From contig CM044964.1 in assembly GCA_024516035.1 (NCBI GenBank), positions 15,145,575 to 15,209,574 on the forward strand: a stretch of DNA of 64,000 nt, given 5' to 3'. Positions within the stretch are counted from its first letter, which is position 1. Each line of letters opens with the position of its first letter. The notes below the pieces were generated by a model. It made no database searches. It saw only the letters and a list, made by a program, of their open reading frames with translations, and had not been told where the DNA came from. This DNA is from Bactericera cockerelli (lineage: Eukaryota > Arthropoda > Insecta > Hemiptera > Triozidae). The position numbers and the translations under genes were made by a program. Shown one piece after another: positions 25,784-31,309 of the stretch.

Positions 25784-28700
25784 CTTCTATTATATTGTAT
25801 TTTAATTTGTAATTATTTGTGTTGTATATAATATGTCCTATTAATTAAGTGTAAAAAAAAAATAATAAAGTTTCATTTGAAACTCCATATAACACTGCAA
25901 CTTAGTGAGATGAACATCGGGTATACCCCTGTTATTTATGAGAAAAAAAATATGTGATAACAAGTTGGATTAATAAGTATAAGTAGTGCTTTATTTAGAC
26001 TGTCAGCGCAAGACAGGTAGTCCCATTATGCCAACAGTTTAACAAAGCACCTCTTTATTTATTTGAGTATAAATACAATTTGATTAATGTCTTCTCCAAA
26101 AATGTGTACCTTTTCCAATTTTCTAAACCTATTCACAATTTTTTGTCACCAGCTCGTGAAGAGTAAGTTGAACTTCTCTCAATGTGACCTCTAAAACAAT
26201 ATGCCACATGATATACCATTATATTTAAGATTTTAAAGTTGATCCATGACCAGCCTGACTGGGGTGCTGTAGGTAATTTTTTGTTGTTGCAAAAACCTAA
26301 TCCCCCAATTTTTTGTGTTTTCCCATATTTTCAGTTGTTATTGAGATATGAGGGGATACCCTGTACAACAACACTACTATTGACAGGTCAAATGTGTCAT
26401 TTATTGCCTCATTTGGCAGACAGAAATTGAAGGATTCCTGTTTCCATGTTGAGGTGTCATATAATTCACCAAAGTTGAAATGAAAAAAATAAAAAATAGT
26501 AAGATGGTTATAAAAAAAAAAATCATAAACAAACAGGAAGTTATTTTTTTTTTTATCTAAGAAAACAAAAGTACTGTTGTTGAGTACATTTTATAGAAAA
26601 ACTAGCCGTTTGCCCGTGCTTAGCAACGGGACTAAATTTCAAATTTACTAAGGCATGGCCGTACTGCTGGACAGCTATGCCTTTTTGAATTTTTTATAAT
26701 TTTTCTGGACAAAGCGATAATGGTTTTGGGGGGGTCAATTCTGAGACATTTTTTGCTATCTCTTACCGTTTTGGCTAAACAACTCCGGACAAACAAACAA
26801 ACAAACAAACAAACATAGGTAGGTAGGTAGGTAGTCCTTTTTTCTGTTTTATATATAGAGATTAAAAATGATAAAAATAAAAAATAATTTGTGATAACAA
26901 CAGTCCAACTGGGAAGTAAAAATATACCCCTAAAAAGGCCTAAAGCAACCCCTAGTAAAGCAATATAGGTATAATATATATTATAAAATAAATATTGCAT
27001 TGATAATCCATATTAAATATGCCATATGGTTGAAACCTTAAACAATTAATATCACACTTAAATACACATTGATCTAAGGTTCAATTTTTTCATTATCTGG
27101 GGGCTGCTAAAGTCCTTATTATGACAGCAGTTGTCTAGGGTACTTATAAGCTGAAAGATTGTTATATTTAAATAATTAAGAAACGTTTAACAGAATAACA
27201 AAAATTATGTAAGTTTAAAAGAGCTAGTTTTGAGCTGTTATCTAAGCATCAAACCCACCTGTGGTAGTTCTCCCGGGAGCACCTCGAAAAGGTGTCTGTG
27301 ACGTGCGCATGACCCGTGCTATAGTACGGGACATGGTGCGTCTACTGCCACCTCCCCCCACACCTCCTCCTCCCCCTCCAGGACCACTACCCCCACCTCC
27401 TCCATCCCCACCACTACTCAAGCCAGCACCTCCAGAGCTTTTGGATCTGCAAGAAAAATTAAAATAATTTATTTTTATTTTGTAAAGATTGTGACTAGTA
27501 CATATTAACTTTAGGGAAAACAAACTATGGATTGCATAGTCTCTAACAGACTGATCAATTCTTGACCATGATGGGCCATTAGCCAATGGATTGTGTATGA
27601 AATTGTTTGTCAAGTCTAAGATTAAATCTGTCTATGAGTAATCATGCAATTGACCTCAAGTCTGCTTTTTTATTTCAGCTCATGCATGAGTGTGTCTCTC
27701 TTGTATACAAAATGGATGAGGTGTAGTGATGTACATTTAAAAAAAAATCAAGGCACAATAACTTACGGCTTGTTGGGATCTGTCTTAGTCAGGTCAAGTC
27801 GGTCTGAAATGATGGAGAAGGCAACACGACACACTCGCCCATCCTCAAGGAGAAGGGCAAAGTGGTTGGGTCCCACTGCAATTCGCTGCACCCCAACCTT
27901 GAGTGAGTTGAGAGATGCTGGAACTGCACTTGGGTCCCCATAGCGGTTGATTCTGTCCGCAACTTCTTTTAGTCTGGAATCAGGAAGAAAATAGAAAGAT
28001 ATTGTATTTGTGTATAAACACACACACATATTAAGTATTTAAAAGTTTTGAAACTATTAATTGTGAATAGTTGGATAATCATTCTTTTCTATATTAACTT
28101 AGGTACCTAGTAAGATTGACATTTTTAATCATTATTATCTTCTTGTTTTGCAATCTCCCAAAAACCTAATTGGTAGTCTAAGCCCAAAACTACTTAATAA
28201 ATAGAGTACACCCAAAAAATATCATGTTCTGACAGCACACTACTTTTCAATTATCATAGAAATGATGACTGTGGATGAGATGCAGAGTGCCATGTGCAAT
28301 CTGAAGGTGAATTGAAGACATTTAGAATCATTTATAGAATTCTACTGCTTCTAGAATATTTTTATTTATTTTGGGGAAATATTCAAAAAGCAAGAAGTAT
28401 GTCTGCTTTGGCTAAGAGTTAATTTCACATTGTCCCATGATTAAGTACAGGGAAATCATTAGTAAACTTCAGTTGATGATAAACTTTGAATTAATTTATT
28501 GATGAAAATAGCTTGGACTTATTCAAACTTCATGTTGATGATTCATTATTATGAAACCTTTAGACTAGCTGATTTAAAAAAAACAGCATATTTTCTATAA
28601 ACATTTTACAACAATTAGGTCTTGCATCATATTATCACAATTAACATTTTAATCAAAATCAATCAATGTCCCTGAGCTAAGTATATTTTAAACTGTGACT

Positions 28701-30622
28701 GGAAGACATTCAACAGGGAGAAGACCAGTGTCTTGCTACACAGCTATAAACAGAGAACTTAGCCAACCAAAACTTGCCAGGCTAGATTGCTGTTTTCCCA
28801 AGAGGTAATAATGGCTTATAAAGAAAAAGCTTTAATTTTCATAATGGTTGATTGCACATAAAAATATATGCTTCATGACAAGTCAACAAAGGCTAGCTGA
28901 AGACCATCACTTGGATATAATTTATGAGCTAGTTCTAAGCTTAGAAATAGATTTTTAATATTAATTTTCAGAGAGCCTGTTTTTTACCATTTGCAAAACA
29001 GTTGTTTTAAAGAAAATGCCTTCAAATATTATTATATATTTTGATGTCATGAGCAAACTACTCTGTTCCTTGTGTCACAATCCTTCTACAAGTTAAAAGC
29101 CAGTTTAAAAATTGAGGCAAATGATCATTGAGTTAACTTCCAATTTTACTTTGGGATTTTGCCCCTTAGTTTATGCTAAATTTCAATTTCATGTGTCTGT
29201 CTGAACTAACTTAACCTGACTTGGAGAAACATAAAATTGTGACACAGGGTATTTCAGGAGCATCAATACTGTAGACCCAACACACTTTATCTCAGCTTTT
29301 CCTTTTGAATGACTTGATACAGGAAACCATCATTGGGTATTTTTACTTTTCATTACATTTCAATTCTGTAACAAATACTAAGGAATCCTCAGCTAGCTAG
29401 TCTCTTCAGAGCCTCACAAGTATGTATATCATGCATGATAGATAACATTATGACATCAATTTGAAGAGTTTGCTTGGGAACCAGTTGAATAATAAATTAA
29501 AATGAAATTCCTAATTTTCGGATAGTACAATAGATAAAGTCTCACTGCTAACACTTCCATTAGACAACCACAATACTCTGACCAATTATATAATATTATA
29601 AAACTTTGAAATGAATCATCATAAAATTTTGACATTATGTCCAGATTTCTCACCTACCCTGGATGAGATAGCTCTTTGTAACTGTTTTTCATTGGTCAAT
29701 CAAATGATAACCATTGAATTATTTACTGGGAAGGGGGTCTATGTTTAAAGACATCCCTAATGTTCTTTGTCTTTGAGCATATTTTACCCCATTCATCTCA
29801 CTCTCAAATAATAACAACAAGATATCAATATGTTTTTAAATAGACAACGTCATGAACAGGGTATAACACACCTCCCTTGTTTTATTAAATAAAACTTGTG
29901 TTTCAATATAATTATTTCTTGTAATCCTTTTAATTGAGTAAGAAATGTAATATGAAGATAATGAGAATTTTAATTTGTGTTTTTAATGTTTTACACAGAT
30001 CAAGAATGTACTTCTGATAATTATCTGGTCATATTATCTCTTTAAAAGTTTCCCATTTTTCAAAAAAGGATTGAGACACCATGGGGGATACTTCTTATTT
30101 ACCTACAGACTCCTGATAATACCCATGCATGTCTATAGTACTGAATGTTAGCACAGCACCTCCTACCCCAGCTAACCCAAGTCCAGAGATAGGTATATAG
30201 GTCAAAAATTGATGTGCAGCAAGTTATCCTTCTAATCTCAAAGGAATTTTCCAGAGATTCACAACCATATATTATTATTATTATTATAAAGCCGTGAGCT
30301 TAGGTATGTGAATGTCATGAGAGCCTAAACTAGAGTTGAAGCCTATATGGCTGACAGACCTACCCACTTTTAGTTGTTAATTTAATGGCCGAAGCTATTT
30401 GGGAAAGTGATTTAGATAGGTTTAAGGTTCTTTCAAGAGAATATCTATACAAACAGAAACTTTAATTACGGATTGATTGATTGATAATTGTATTAATACT
30501 CCTAAGCAAAGCATGATAGTGGAAACGTTTCCTGAACTTTTGTCAGGAGGCGAAGTTTACCTGTCATTTAGTTGATCTTCAGAACCAGGAATAGGATGGA
30601 CTATAAATTGCAAACTAGTCAT
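2420..30622 (-). CDS. hyd: hyd / UBR5 E3 ubiquitin-protein ligase, N-terminal part (18 exons found)
   Basis: HECT-type E3 ligase of the N-degron pathway, orthologue of Drosophila hyperplastic discs and human UBR5 (about 2,800 aa). Exons (minus): 30561-30622, 27767-27973, 27259-27446, 25214-25414, 23096-23314, 21610-21918, 18247-18371, 17097-17204, 16090-16250, 15285-15433, 14034-14241, 12964-13083, 11495-11724, 9933-10216, 7776-8076, 5967-6151, 4753-4911, 2420-2584. All have AG/GT borders, and exons 1-16 join in frame to 1,019 codons. Residues ~176-214 form the UBA domain ([18 protein letters not shown]); exons 6-16 carry the RCC1-like beta-propeller region ([35 protein letters not shown]). 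The UBR box, MLLE and HECT domains must lie left of the window. One exon between 16 and 17 was not found. Introns are full of transposons. The family is certain; edges rest on splice consensus and phase. Confidence 0.95.
2590..3420. repeat. Minisatellite, ~52-bp unit, about 15 copies
   Basis: The unit on the plus strand is built from ACAACAGGAGAAGAAACACA, CCGTCAGTCACATTATTC and AGGACGGGGGGTTTAG. It starts 5 bp upstream of the hyd exon 18 acceptor, so on the minus strand every unit carries the same pyrimidine tract (TTCTTCTCCTGTTGTCT) as the real splice site. Confidence 0.95.
3421..3968. other. Intron sequence, no gene seen
   Basis: The first ~55 bp (CCCTCCATTCGCCGGG onward) repeat a block at 3309-3368 and resemble the SINE-5S tail. 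The rest is AT-rich with nothing recognised. Confidence 0.5.
3969..4111 (+). mobile_element. SINE-T1 copy
   Basis: tRNA-like head GACCTCAGTAGCTTGATCGA (A box) and GGTTCAAGTCCC (B box), followed by a tail GATTTAGTAAAAGCGAG and GTGATTAACACAAAT shared by all copies. Internal pol III promoter boxes are visible. Confidence 0.85.
4112..4230 (+). repeat. Dispersed repeat, second copy at 47568-47690
   Basis: A run from ATCATAGGGTGGCGTCA to CCCCAGAACCAAGCCAAT is nearly identical at the two places, and both copies run on into the same 38-bp minisatellite unit. Class unknown. Confidence 0.8.
4231..4687. repeat. Minisatellite, ~38-bp unit, about 12 copies
   Basis: Unit halves: TAGTCCCCCAGCCAGACTG and CTGGTCTACTCCCTGTTTA. 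The unit resembles the end of element-C (TAGTCCTCTAGCGGGACACT and GGTCTTCTCCCTGTTTAAC), so it probably arose by amplification of that terminus. A poly(A)-like run (4703-4731) follows, 21 bp from the hyd exon 17 donor. Confidence 0.9.
4753..4911 (-). CDS. hyd: hyd exon 17 (5' border uncertain)
   Basis: [19 protein letters not shown] and SNKD match ISHRCDGNRNILHACVSVC and SNKE of UBR5. The donor gtgagt at 4752 is firm. The acceptor actcag at 4912 is my choice; it needs one base from the previous exon, but exon 16 ends in phase 0, so an exon is missing between them. Confidence 0.8.
4985..5480. repeat. G-rich tandem array next to hyd exon 17 acceptor side
   Basis: Repeated blocks GAGCACGATGAGAGACACC, AACATGTTACACTTGTTATT, GTTGTAGACAGCTTGGGG and AACAACAGGTCTGGCGGGAG, about six irregular copies with G runs up to 14. 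On the minus strand the units carry TTTCTCCCGCCAG, an acceptor-like site. Confidence 0.85.
5481..5796. other. AT-rich intron, nothing recognised
   Basis: No repeat family or exon found. The missing hyd exon would be expected between here and 5966. Confidence 0.5.
5797..5936. mobile_element. piggyBac-type MITE (140 bp)
   Basis: Inverted ends CACGTAGACGACCGGGTA and ATACCGGTCGTCTAAGTG, with TTAA on the left (5793-5796) and TTGA on the right. TTAA targets are the piggyBac hallmark. There is an internal palindrome ACCACCGGTGGT and no coding capacity. Confidence 0.65.
5967..6151 (-). CDS. hyd: hyd exon 16
   Basis: Residues 958-1019: [18 protein letters not shown] and [15 protein letters not shown], against PIILRDGNGTIYPMAKD and WLDLPPISSLGMGVH of UBR5. 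Ends in phase 0 (CAG) before gtaatt. Confidence 0.95.
6224..6445 (+). mobile_element. element-C copy
   Basis: Runs from GGCTGGGGGACGTTAAACAG to GCTGGCTACAACAACAAC. The same ~230 bp occur at 8741-9007, 24514-24765, 28694-28915 and 53155-53395. A (CAA)n 3' end suggests a retroposon. Confidence 0.8.
6446..7194. other. Intron: repeat fragments, no gene
   Basis: 6551-6630 (GCCCAGATCCAATGTCTAGG) recurs at 47250-47325. 6655-6770 resembles a minus-strand SINE-5S tail. The rest is not recognised. Confidence 0.5.
7195..7370 (-). pseudogene. Partial copy of hyd exon 15 3' end with its donor
   Basis: 7313-7370 repeats the last ~58 bases of exon 15 and the donor (ACTCACCGGTGAGGCACAC, GGCCGGCTCGTG, AACGCCTCCGTGT) with a few changes. 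The upstream flank (GGGATCAAACTCAACAT) is duplicated too. No acceptor, so it is a relic of a tandem duplication. Confidence 0.85.
7563..7768 (-). mobile_element. element-G copy
   Basis: On the minus strand: GGTTGAGTGGAAGAGATTGCC, the paired GCAA/TTGC core, GCCCTTTAGTTAGGACTTA, ending in TAAAGCGTTGTAAAAT. Candidate target duplication CTACT on both sides. Its edge is ~7 bp from the hyd exon 15 donor. Confidence 0.75.
7776..8076 (-). CDS. hyd: hyd exon 15
   Basis: Residues 858-958: [16 protein letters not shown] and [12 protein letters not shown] match VPDCFQRTPKKLCIPE and LAVNVDSKGVHAVL of UBR5. Very GC-rich. The last ~58 bases plus the donor recur at 7313-7370. Confidence 0.95.
8319..8642 (-). 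mobile_element. SINE-T2 copy with inverted ends
   Basis: The minus strand has the tRNA-like head GGCAGAGCGAGTTAGCGCG and B box GGTTCGATTCCC, then TTTTTTCTGCTCTGTACTTG. The outer ~34 bp form inverted repeats (TTTCTTTGTGTTATTATGTC against ATATAATAACACAAAGAAA). Confidence 0.75.
8741..9007 (-). mobile_element. element-C copy
   Basis: Begins on the plus strand with (GTT)n and TAGCCAGCTTGGCTACAGC and ends at GTCCCCCAG; reverse of the copy at 6224-6445. Confidence 0.8.
9050..9255. repeat. A-runs and displaced copy of the 8086-8250 intron block
   Basis: Long A tracts (9061-9145) are followed by GACACGGGAGAGAGAGGTGA and CAGAGGAAAAAGCTACC, also found at 8086-8160 just upstream of the hyd exon 15 acceptor. 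A tandem duplication later split by SINE insertions is likely. Confidence 0.7.
9253..9425 (-). mobile_element. SINE-T3 copy (head truncated)
   Basis: Minus strand: GGTTCAAAACCCACC (B box), ACATGACATG, GCTTACTGCTGGAATAATGG and ATAAGGTGATATTATT. The tail matches the four other T3 copies. Confidence 0.75.
9426..9753. other. AT-rich intron, nothing recognised
   Basis: No repeat family or exon seen. Confidence 0.4.
9754..9915. repeat. Two-copy tandem duplication beside hyd exon 14 donor
   Basis: CACAGCTAGATCATCTCGC, then GGGATTGTACGG, is repeated as CACAGCTAGATTATCTCGC, then AGATTGTACGG; unit ~80-88 bp. The second copy ends ~17 bp from exon 14. Confidence 0.8.
9933..10216 (-). CDS. hyd: hyd exon 14
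   Basis: Residues 763-857: [16 protein letters not shown] at the start and [14 protein letters not shown] at the end match UBR5 (GKVLKVDGAYVAVKFP, LLQDCRLLRIDELQ). In between is a Ser/Gly/Ala/Thr insert longer than the human one. Confidence 0.95.
10474..10789 (+). repeat. 144-bp tandem duplication with exon-like core
   Basis: Two full units (10474, 10618) and a partial third (10762). On the plus strand each contains an open stretch reading [15 protein letters not shown] that ends CTGTCCAG before gtatgt, like an exon end. Function unknown; see findings. Confidence 0.85.
10905..11060 (+). mobile_element. SINE-T5, 3' part only
   Basis: GGGAAGTATTGTGTTACTTC, CATCAGAGGGGAAGC, CATGGCTACAACTGTGAAAC match the tails of T5 copies at 58430-58690 and 62940-63205. 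Confidence 0.7.
11061..11494. other. AT-rich intron, nothing recognised
   Basis: No gene or family recognised. GGTACCTCAAAA occurs twice near 11102 and 11136. Confidence 0.4.
11495..11724 (-). CDS. hyd: hyd exon 13
   Basis: Residues 686-763: [14 protein letters not shown], then [20 protein letters not shown] (UBR5: MGPPPSPASTCSD, EEQWSLREVVFVEDVKNVPV). The acceptor is a CAGCAG (NAGNAG) pair, so one codon may be optional. Confidence 0.95.
11725..12111. other. AT-rich intron, nothing recognised
   Basis: Mostly A-rich simple sequence; no gene or family recognised. Confidence 0.4.
12112..12330 (-). mobile_element. SINE-T3 copy (full)
   Basis: Minus strand: GTCCCGTTAGCTCAGTGGTA (A box), GGGTTCGAAACCCAGC (B box), then GACATGACAAGTTATCC and ATAAGGCGATATTATTATT. 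Good tRNA-like head of ~75 bp, but as part of a repeat it is not a tRNA gene. Confidence 0.85.
12508..12712 (+). mobile_element. SINE-5S copy
   Basis: The head reads GCGTTGAATGCATCGGTTCT, then ATCGAAGTTAAGCAAC, clearly 5S rRNA-like (GTTGAATACACCGGTTCT, CGAAGTTAAGCAACG). The tail is AATGGAGGGTAACACC, ATGCAGTTGAAAGACGTTTA. Confidence 0.85.
12735..12903 (-). mobile_element. SINE-T4 copy
   Basis: Minus strand: GCCGACCTCCGTGGCTCAGT head, CGGGTCCGAATCCCGGCC B box, then GGAGCGGAAATTTCTGAC. A second copy is at 60088-60266. Confidence 0.8.
12964..13083 (-). CDS. hyd: hyd exon 12 (Ser/Gly linker)
   Basis: Residues 646-686, a low-complexity Ser/Gly/Ala linker with no human counterpart I recall. It is placed by phase (2 in, 2 out), a strong acceptor (ggtccccag) and donor (gtgagt). 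The acceptor plus the first 12 exonic bases recur upstream in a 61-bp tandem array. Confidence 0.8.
13072..13437 (-). repeat. 61-bp tandem array of the hyd exon 12 acceptor, 6 copies
   Basis: Each unit (minus) holds CTCTCTGGTCCCCAG followed by TCTATCTAAGCT, the first 12 bases of exon 12. The exon-proximal unit is the real junction at 13083; the other copies are almost identical. Confidence 0.95.
13560..13725 (+). mobile_element. Possible retroposon 3' end
   Basis: GCGTTAGGAAGGGCATCCAG is a phrase I know from 3' ends of RTE-type LINEs/SINEs. Borders not defined. Confidence 0.4.
14034..14241 (-). CDS. hyd: hyd exon 11
   Basis: Residues 577-646: [20 protein letters not shown] and SDTCRFKV (UBR5: SAGIPKVGVLMESVWN, NDSCRFQL), then a Ser/Ala-rich linker. 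Donor gtcagt. Confidence 0.93.
14282..14420 (+). mobile_element. SINE-T1 copy
   Basis: GACCTTAGTAGCTTGATCAA, GGTTCAAGTCCCGG, then GATTTAGTAAAGCGAG. Lies 41 bp upstream of the hyd exon 11 acceptor. Confidence 0.85.
14524..14662 (-). mobile_element. SINE-T1 copy
   Basis: Inverted relative to the copy at 14282: AACTCGCTTTACTAAATC, then CCACCGACCTCCAGGTTAC on the plus strand. Confidence 0.8.
14700..14960 (+). mobile_element. SINE-5S copy
   Basis: ATATTGAATTCACCAGTTCT, CACTGAAGTGAAGCAACG, CAAGGCTAGGACTTGG, then CACTCAGGCTGGGTAAGG and the AATGGAGGTTACAACC tail. Confidence 0.8.
15137..15166 (+). other. Hairpin motif resembling a Penelope-type hammerhead remnant
   Basis: GCCTAC-AGGA-GTAGGC followed at once by GAAAC and ATGTCG. 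Stem II plus GAAAC is the hammerhead layout found in Penelope-like elements, but the CUGAUGA box is degenerate here (CTTGAAAA). Confidence 0.3.
15285..15433 (-). CDS. hyd: hyd exon 10
   Basis: Residues 527-577: [16 protein letters not shown] and [10 protein letters not shown], against GVVPFSQRKKMLEKAR and TVGTQVCLRN of UBR5. Acceptor ttcccag, donor gtaagt. Confidence 0.95.
15495..15712 (-). mobile_element. element-G copy (diverged)
   Basis: Minus strand begins CGGGGTTAAGTGGCAGAGAA, then TGCCTAAGGCATTAAC, and ends A/T-rich with TAAATAAATTAT. Confidence 0.6.
15713..16089. other. Intron, nothing recognised
   Basis: No gene or repeat family identified. Confidence 0.4.
16090..16250 (-). CDS. hyd: hyd exon 9
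   Basis: Residues 474-527: [19 protein letters not shown] and [11 protein letters not shown], against VATWVDE, SKLEHTAQTYSE and AQLENSLYWW of UBR5. Donor gtaagt leaves phase 2. Confidence 0.95.
16277..16380. repeat. 20-bp tandem repeat, ~5 copies
   Basis: Unit AAACTAATATAATTATTACT, starting 27 bp upstream of the hyd exon 9 acceptor. Confidence 0.9.
16381..17096. other. Intron, nothing recognised
   Basis: 16480-16570 is more GC-rich (GGGCCGGGGCATTTTAACGC) and may be an old repeat. No exon found. Confidence 0.4.
17097..17204 (-). CDS. hyd: hyd exon 8
   Basis: Residues 438-473: 36 codons, phase 0 at both ends. [12 protein letters not shown] and [11 protein letters not shown] match LHHPRATFLGL and IRATVATENNK of UBR5. 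Confidence 0.93.
17205..17770. other. Intron, nothing recognised
   Basis: A weak B-box-like AGTTCGAATCC occurs at ~17711, perhaps a decayed SINE head. No exon seen. Confidence 0.35.
17771..18222. repeat. 21-bp tandem repeat (~12 copies) split by an element-G insertion
   Basis: Unit TTTTTCTACTATCCATGTAAG over 17771-18012, resuming at 18195-18222. The outer end is ~25 bp from the hyd exon 7 donor. Confidence 0.92.
18013..18192 (-). mobile_element. element-G inserted in the 21-bp array
   Basis: Minus strand: GGTTGGGTGGAAGAGATTGC, ACAGGCAATAACCCCGCCC, ending TAAAGCTTACTATAATAATA. Array units flank it on both sides. Confidence 0.8.
18247..18371 (-). CDS. hyd: hyd exon 7
   Basis: Residues 396-437: [18 protein letters not shown], matching YSELLAVSSKGELYQWKW of UBR5 (propeller blade). 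Acceptor tttcccag, donor gtaagt; ends in phase 0. Confidence 0.95.
18840..19075 (+). mobile_element. SINE-5S copy
   Basis: AGCAGTTCTTGTTCTCTCAC, GTTAAACAACGTCCAGCAAG, TGAATGGGTGACCATTC: 5S-like head. Tail TGCAGTTGAGTGCTAAATTA. Confidence 0.85.
19076..19440. other. AT-rich, simple-sequence intron
   Basis: T-rich runs. TTAACCCTTCAAGTACTGGC recurs at ~19620 after the next SINE, showing a local duplication of ~550 bp. Confidence 0.5.
19443..19628 (+). mobile_element. SINE-5S copy (5' truncated)
   Basis: GTTAAGCAACGTCCAGCAAG, TGAATGGGTCACCATTC; nearly identical to the copy at 18840, with which it forms a tandem duplication. Confidence 0.8.
19648..21301. mobile_element. Mariner-type foldback element, 1.65 kb near-perfect palindrome
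   Basis: Begins TA-CAGGGTGTCCCACCAAACT and ends AGTTTGGTGGGACACCCTG-TA; two ~810-bp arms around a centre at ~20480. TA target and CAGGGTG ends suit Tc1/mariner. Internal copies of ACAGGGTGGTTCA-like ends suggest nested invasions. No intact transposase. Lies in hyd intron 6. Confidence 0.9.
21610..21918 (-). CDS. hyd: hyd exon 6 (GC-rich, Gly-rich)
   Basis: Residues 293-396: [18 protein letters not shown], a Gly/Glu/Lys-rich low-complexity part, then [13 protein letters not shown], which aligns with the LQWWPDKDG part of UBR5 before the propeller. Extremely GC-rich with G runs. Acceptor cccgacag, donor gtgagt. Confidence 0.9.
21985..22010 (-). repeat. Copy of the hyd exon 6 acceptor, 82 bp upstream
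   Basis: ACTCCGGCGTACTGTGCCTG occurs at 21902 (real junction at 21918) and again at 21984; the copy keeps 16 exonic bases and the CAG. Confidence 0.9.
22011..22875. other. Intron, nothing recognised
   Basis: AT-rich; only a short echo of AACAAGTATAATTTAACAG (22313, also 21962). Confidence 0.4.
22889..23086 (+). mobile_element. Poly(A)-tailed retroposon at the hyd exon 5 donor
   Basis: About 200 bp ending in a run of 17 A, flanked by the 13-bp direct repeat AGCACTCACCTGA (22876-22888 and 23087-23099). Target duplication plus A tail are hallmarks of LINE-driven insertion. The sequence itself (GGCAAGTCCCGCATATCC) is not a family I know. Confidence 0.75.
23096..23314 (-). CDS. hyd: hyd exon 5
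   Basis: Residues 220-293 with the conserved string [18 protein letters not shown] (UBR5: [20 protein letters not shown]). Acceptor tctcaccag, donor gtgagt. A poly(A)-ended retroposon abuts the donor. Confidence 0.95.
23315..24060. other. Intron, nothing recognised
   Basis: Repeated short phrase GACTCTCATC (23573-23630) only. Confidence 0.4.
24066..24228 (-). mobile_element. element-G copy
   Basis: Minus strand: CCGGTGGAAGAGAAAGCCAC, AGGCTTTAACCTCGCCCCT; the other end is (TTA)n with AATAAAGTG. Confidence 0.65.
24301..24513 (-). repeat. 110-bp tandem duplication carrying a copy of the hyd exon 4 donor
   Basis: Unit 1 (24301-24410) ends CACATACCTTCCTCGT, the exon 4 donor plus 9 exonic bases. 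Unit 2 starts again at 24411 (ACCCTCAGAG) and ran into the real donor before the 24514-25199 insertion. Confidence 0.88.
24514..25199 (+). mobile_element. element-C + element-G composite with 10-bp target duplication
   Basis: Element-C (24514-24765) is joined directly to element-G (24766-25199). ACTGGCACAC flanks the whole block at 24504-24513 and 25200-25209, so both moved as one unit. A Helitron is nested in it. Confidence 0.8.
24875..25122 (+). mobile_element. Non-autonomous Helitron (248 bp)
   Basis: 5' TCTATACTTATAAAAG; 3' hairpin CCCGCAAAGCGGG, then CTAG; inserted between A and T (ATAA / TATT). The element-G copy at 25743-25875 gives an empty-site comparison. Confidence 0.88.
25214..25414 (-). 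CDS. hyd: hyd exon 4 (UBA domain)
   Basis: Residues 153-220, including the whole ubiquitin-associated domain: [16 protein letters not shown], then [20 protein letters not shown] in UBR5 binds ubiquitin. Acceptor ttcctcag, donor gtatgt. A partial copy of the donor lies about 800 bp downstream at 24393-24410. Confidence 0.95.
25452..25875 (+). mobile_element. element-G copy split by a mariner MITE
   Basis: TATAGGCGGGATTATTGCC and GCTTTAGTTAGGACA, interrupted at 25511, resuming at 25740 through TTGTATTTTAATTTG to ATAATATGTCC. Confidence 0.7.
25511..25739. mobile_element. Mariner MITE (229 bp), short relative of the 1.65-kb palindrome
   Basis: TA-CAGGGTGTCCCACCAAAGT ... ACTTTGGTGGGACACCCTG-TA; inner sequence matches the outer arms of 19648-21301, so it is an internal-deletion derivative. 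Confidence 0.9.
25876..26601. other. Intron, nothing recognised
   Basis: 25975-26040 resembles 10317-10377 in reverse (AAGTAGTGCTTTATTTAGAC), an unnamed repeat. 26345-26360 (GAGGGGATACCCTGTAC) may be a mariner end. Confidence 0.4.
26602..26861 (-). mobile_element. Non-autonomous Helitron (260 bp)
   Basis: Plus strand starts CTAGCCGTTTGCCCGTGC (3' end reversed, with hairpin) and ends TTTATATATAGAGA (TC start reversed). Contains (ACAA)n and (GGTA)n runs. Confidence 0.82.
26862..27258. other. Intron, nothing recognised
   Basis: AT-rich hyd intron 3; no exon or repeat family recognised. Confidence 0.4.
27259..27446 (-). CDS. hyd: hyd exon 3 (Gly-rich linker)
   Basis: Residues 90-153: a Ser/Gly-rich linker with a long glycine run, then [16 protein letters not shown], which resembles the RRQTRVIRTG stretch of UBR5. 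Acceptor ttcttgcag, donor gtgggt; phases fit exons 2 and 4. Confidence 0.9.
27767..27973 (-). CDS. hyd: hyd exon 2
   Basis: Residues 21-90. Contains [18 protein letters not shown], nearly identical to the UBR5 N-terminus. Acceptor gattccag, donor gtaagt. Confidence 0.95.
27974..30560. other. hyd intron 1, mostly unique
   Basis: Only a decayed element-C (28694-28915: CAACAGGGAGAAGACCAGTG) was recognised. The rest has no family or ORF of note. Confidence 0.5.
30561..30622 (-). CDS. hyd: hyd exon 1 (start codon)
   Basis: ATG at 30622-30620; reads [17 protein letters not shown], against the known UBR5 start MTSIHFVVHPLPGTEDQ. It ends in phase 2 (AG) before gtaaac and joins exon 2 to complete Arg21. 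Too short for an ORF scan but the match is unambiguous. Confidence 0.93.
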
Positions 30623-30929
30623 AGTAAAACGAGGATGATTCCTCAATAAAAATCACATTTGTAATACTTTTTCTGTAATGGTTAATCAAATGAAATCACC
30701 ACGTAATTTTCAGTTTTCACAAACTCAATGACAGGATTTGATCTGCCATCTTGAAAAAAACATTTAGAAGAATTTCCATGGCCGAAATTTGGCAACACCG
30801 CAAGCGAAATGTTTTTTTTTTTTTTTCGGCGTTGCCAACCTTTTTACAAAGAGATATATGATTTTAAAATAAGTTCGTGAGCCACAAGGAAAAGTGAGAA
30901 GACATAACTCAGAAGCCGCGGGTCGGTGC

Positions 30930-31110
30930 GGCGTCATACAACACAAGTTCGCACAGCATAATGGTCTTTCAGCATAAAATATCGATAATCGAATTCAAAT
31001 TTGAAAAATCGTGTTCGTACAACACAATCACGTTCAACACAACGGTTACACAGCACAATTTCGTACAACATAATGAACGCACAGCATAACCGATTAATCG
31101 AAAAAAGCTT
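30930..31110. repeat. Element built of degenerate TTCGTACAACACAAT units
   Basis: Repeated phrases AAGTTCGCACAGCATAATGG, TGTTCGTACAACACAATC, TTCAACACAACGGTT, TTTCGTACAACATAATG. A relative lies at 40847-40975 with inverted ends. Class unknown. Confidence 0.7.
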
Positions 31111-31309
31111 CATTGTATAGACTATGGATGTAGGGGAAGTAGGCACACGGGATTTTTCCCAAATCTCTAGTAAAATATCCCACGATATTTTTAAAAAATC
31201 CTTTAAAAGTAAATATCGCAAAAGCTTAATAAGACCTGGAACATGTTTATTTTATTAATTATTTAACTAATTTTAAGGGTAATTTAAAAGACAAAATCGA
31301 GATGGATAC

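Noticed and set aside
30720..30760. ATGGCAGATC on the minus strand as hyd start
   Set aside because: The frame stops after ten codons; exon 1 at 30622 matches the conserved UBR5 N-terminus.
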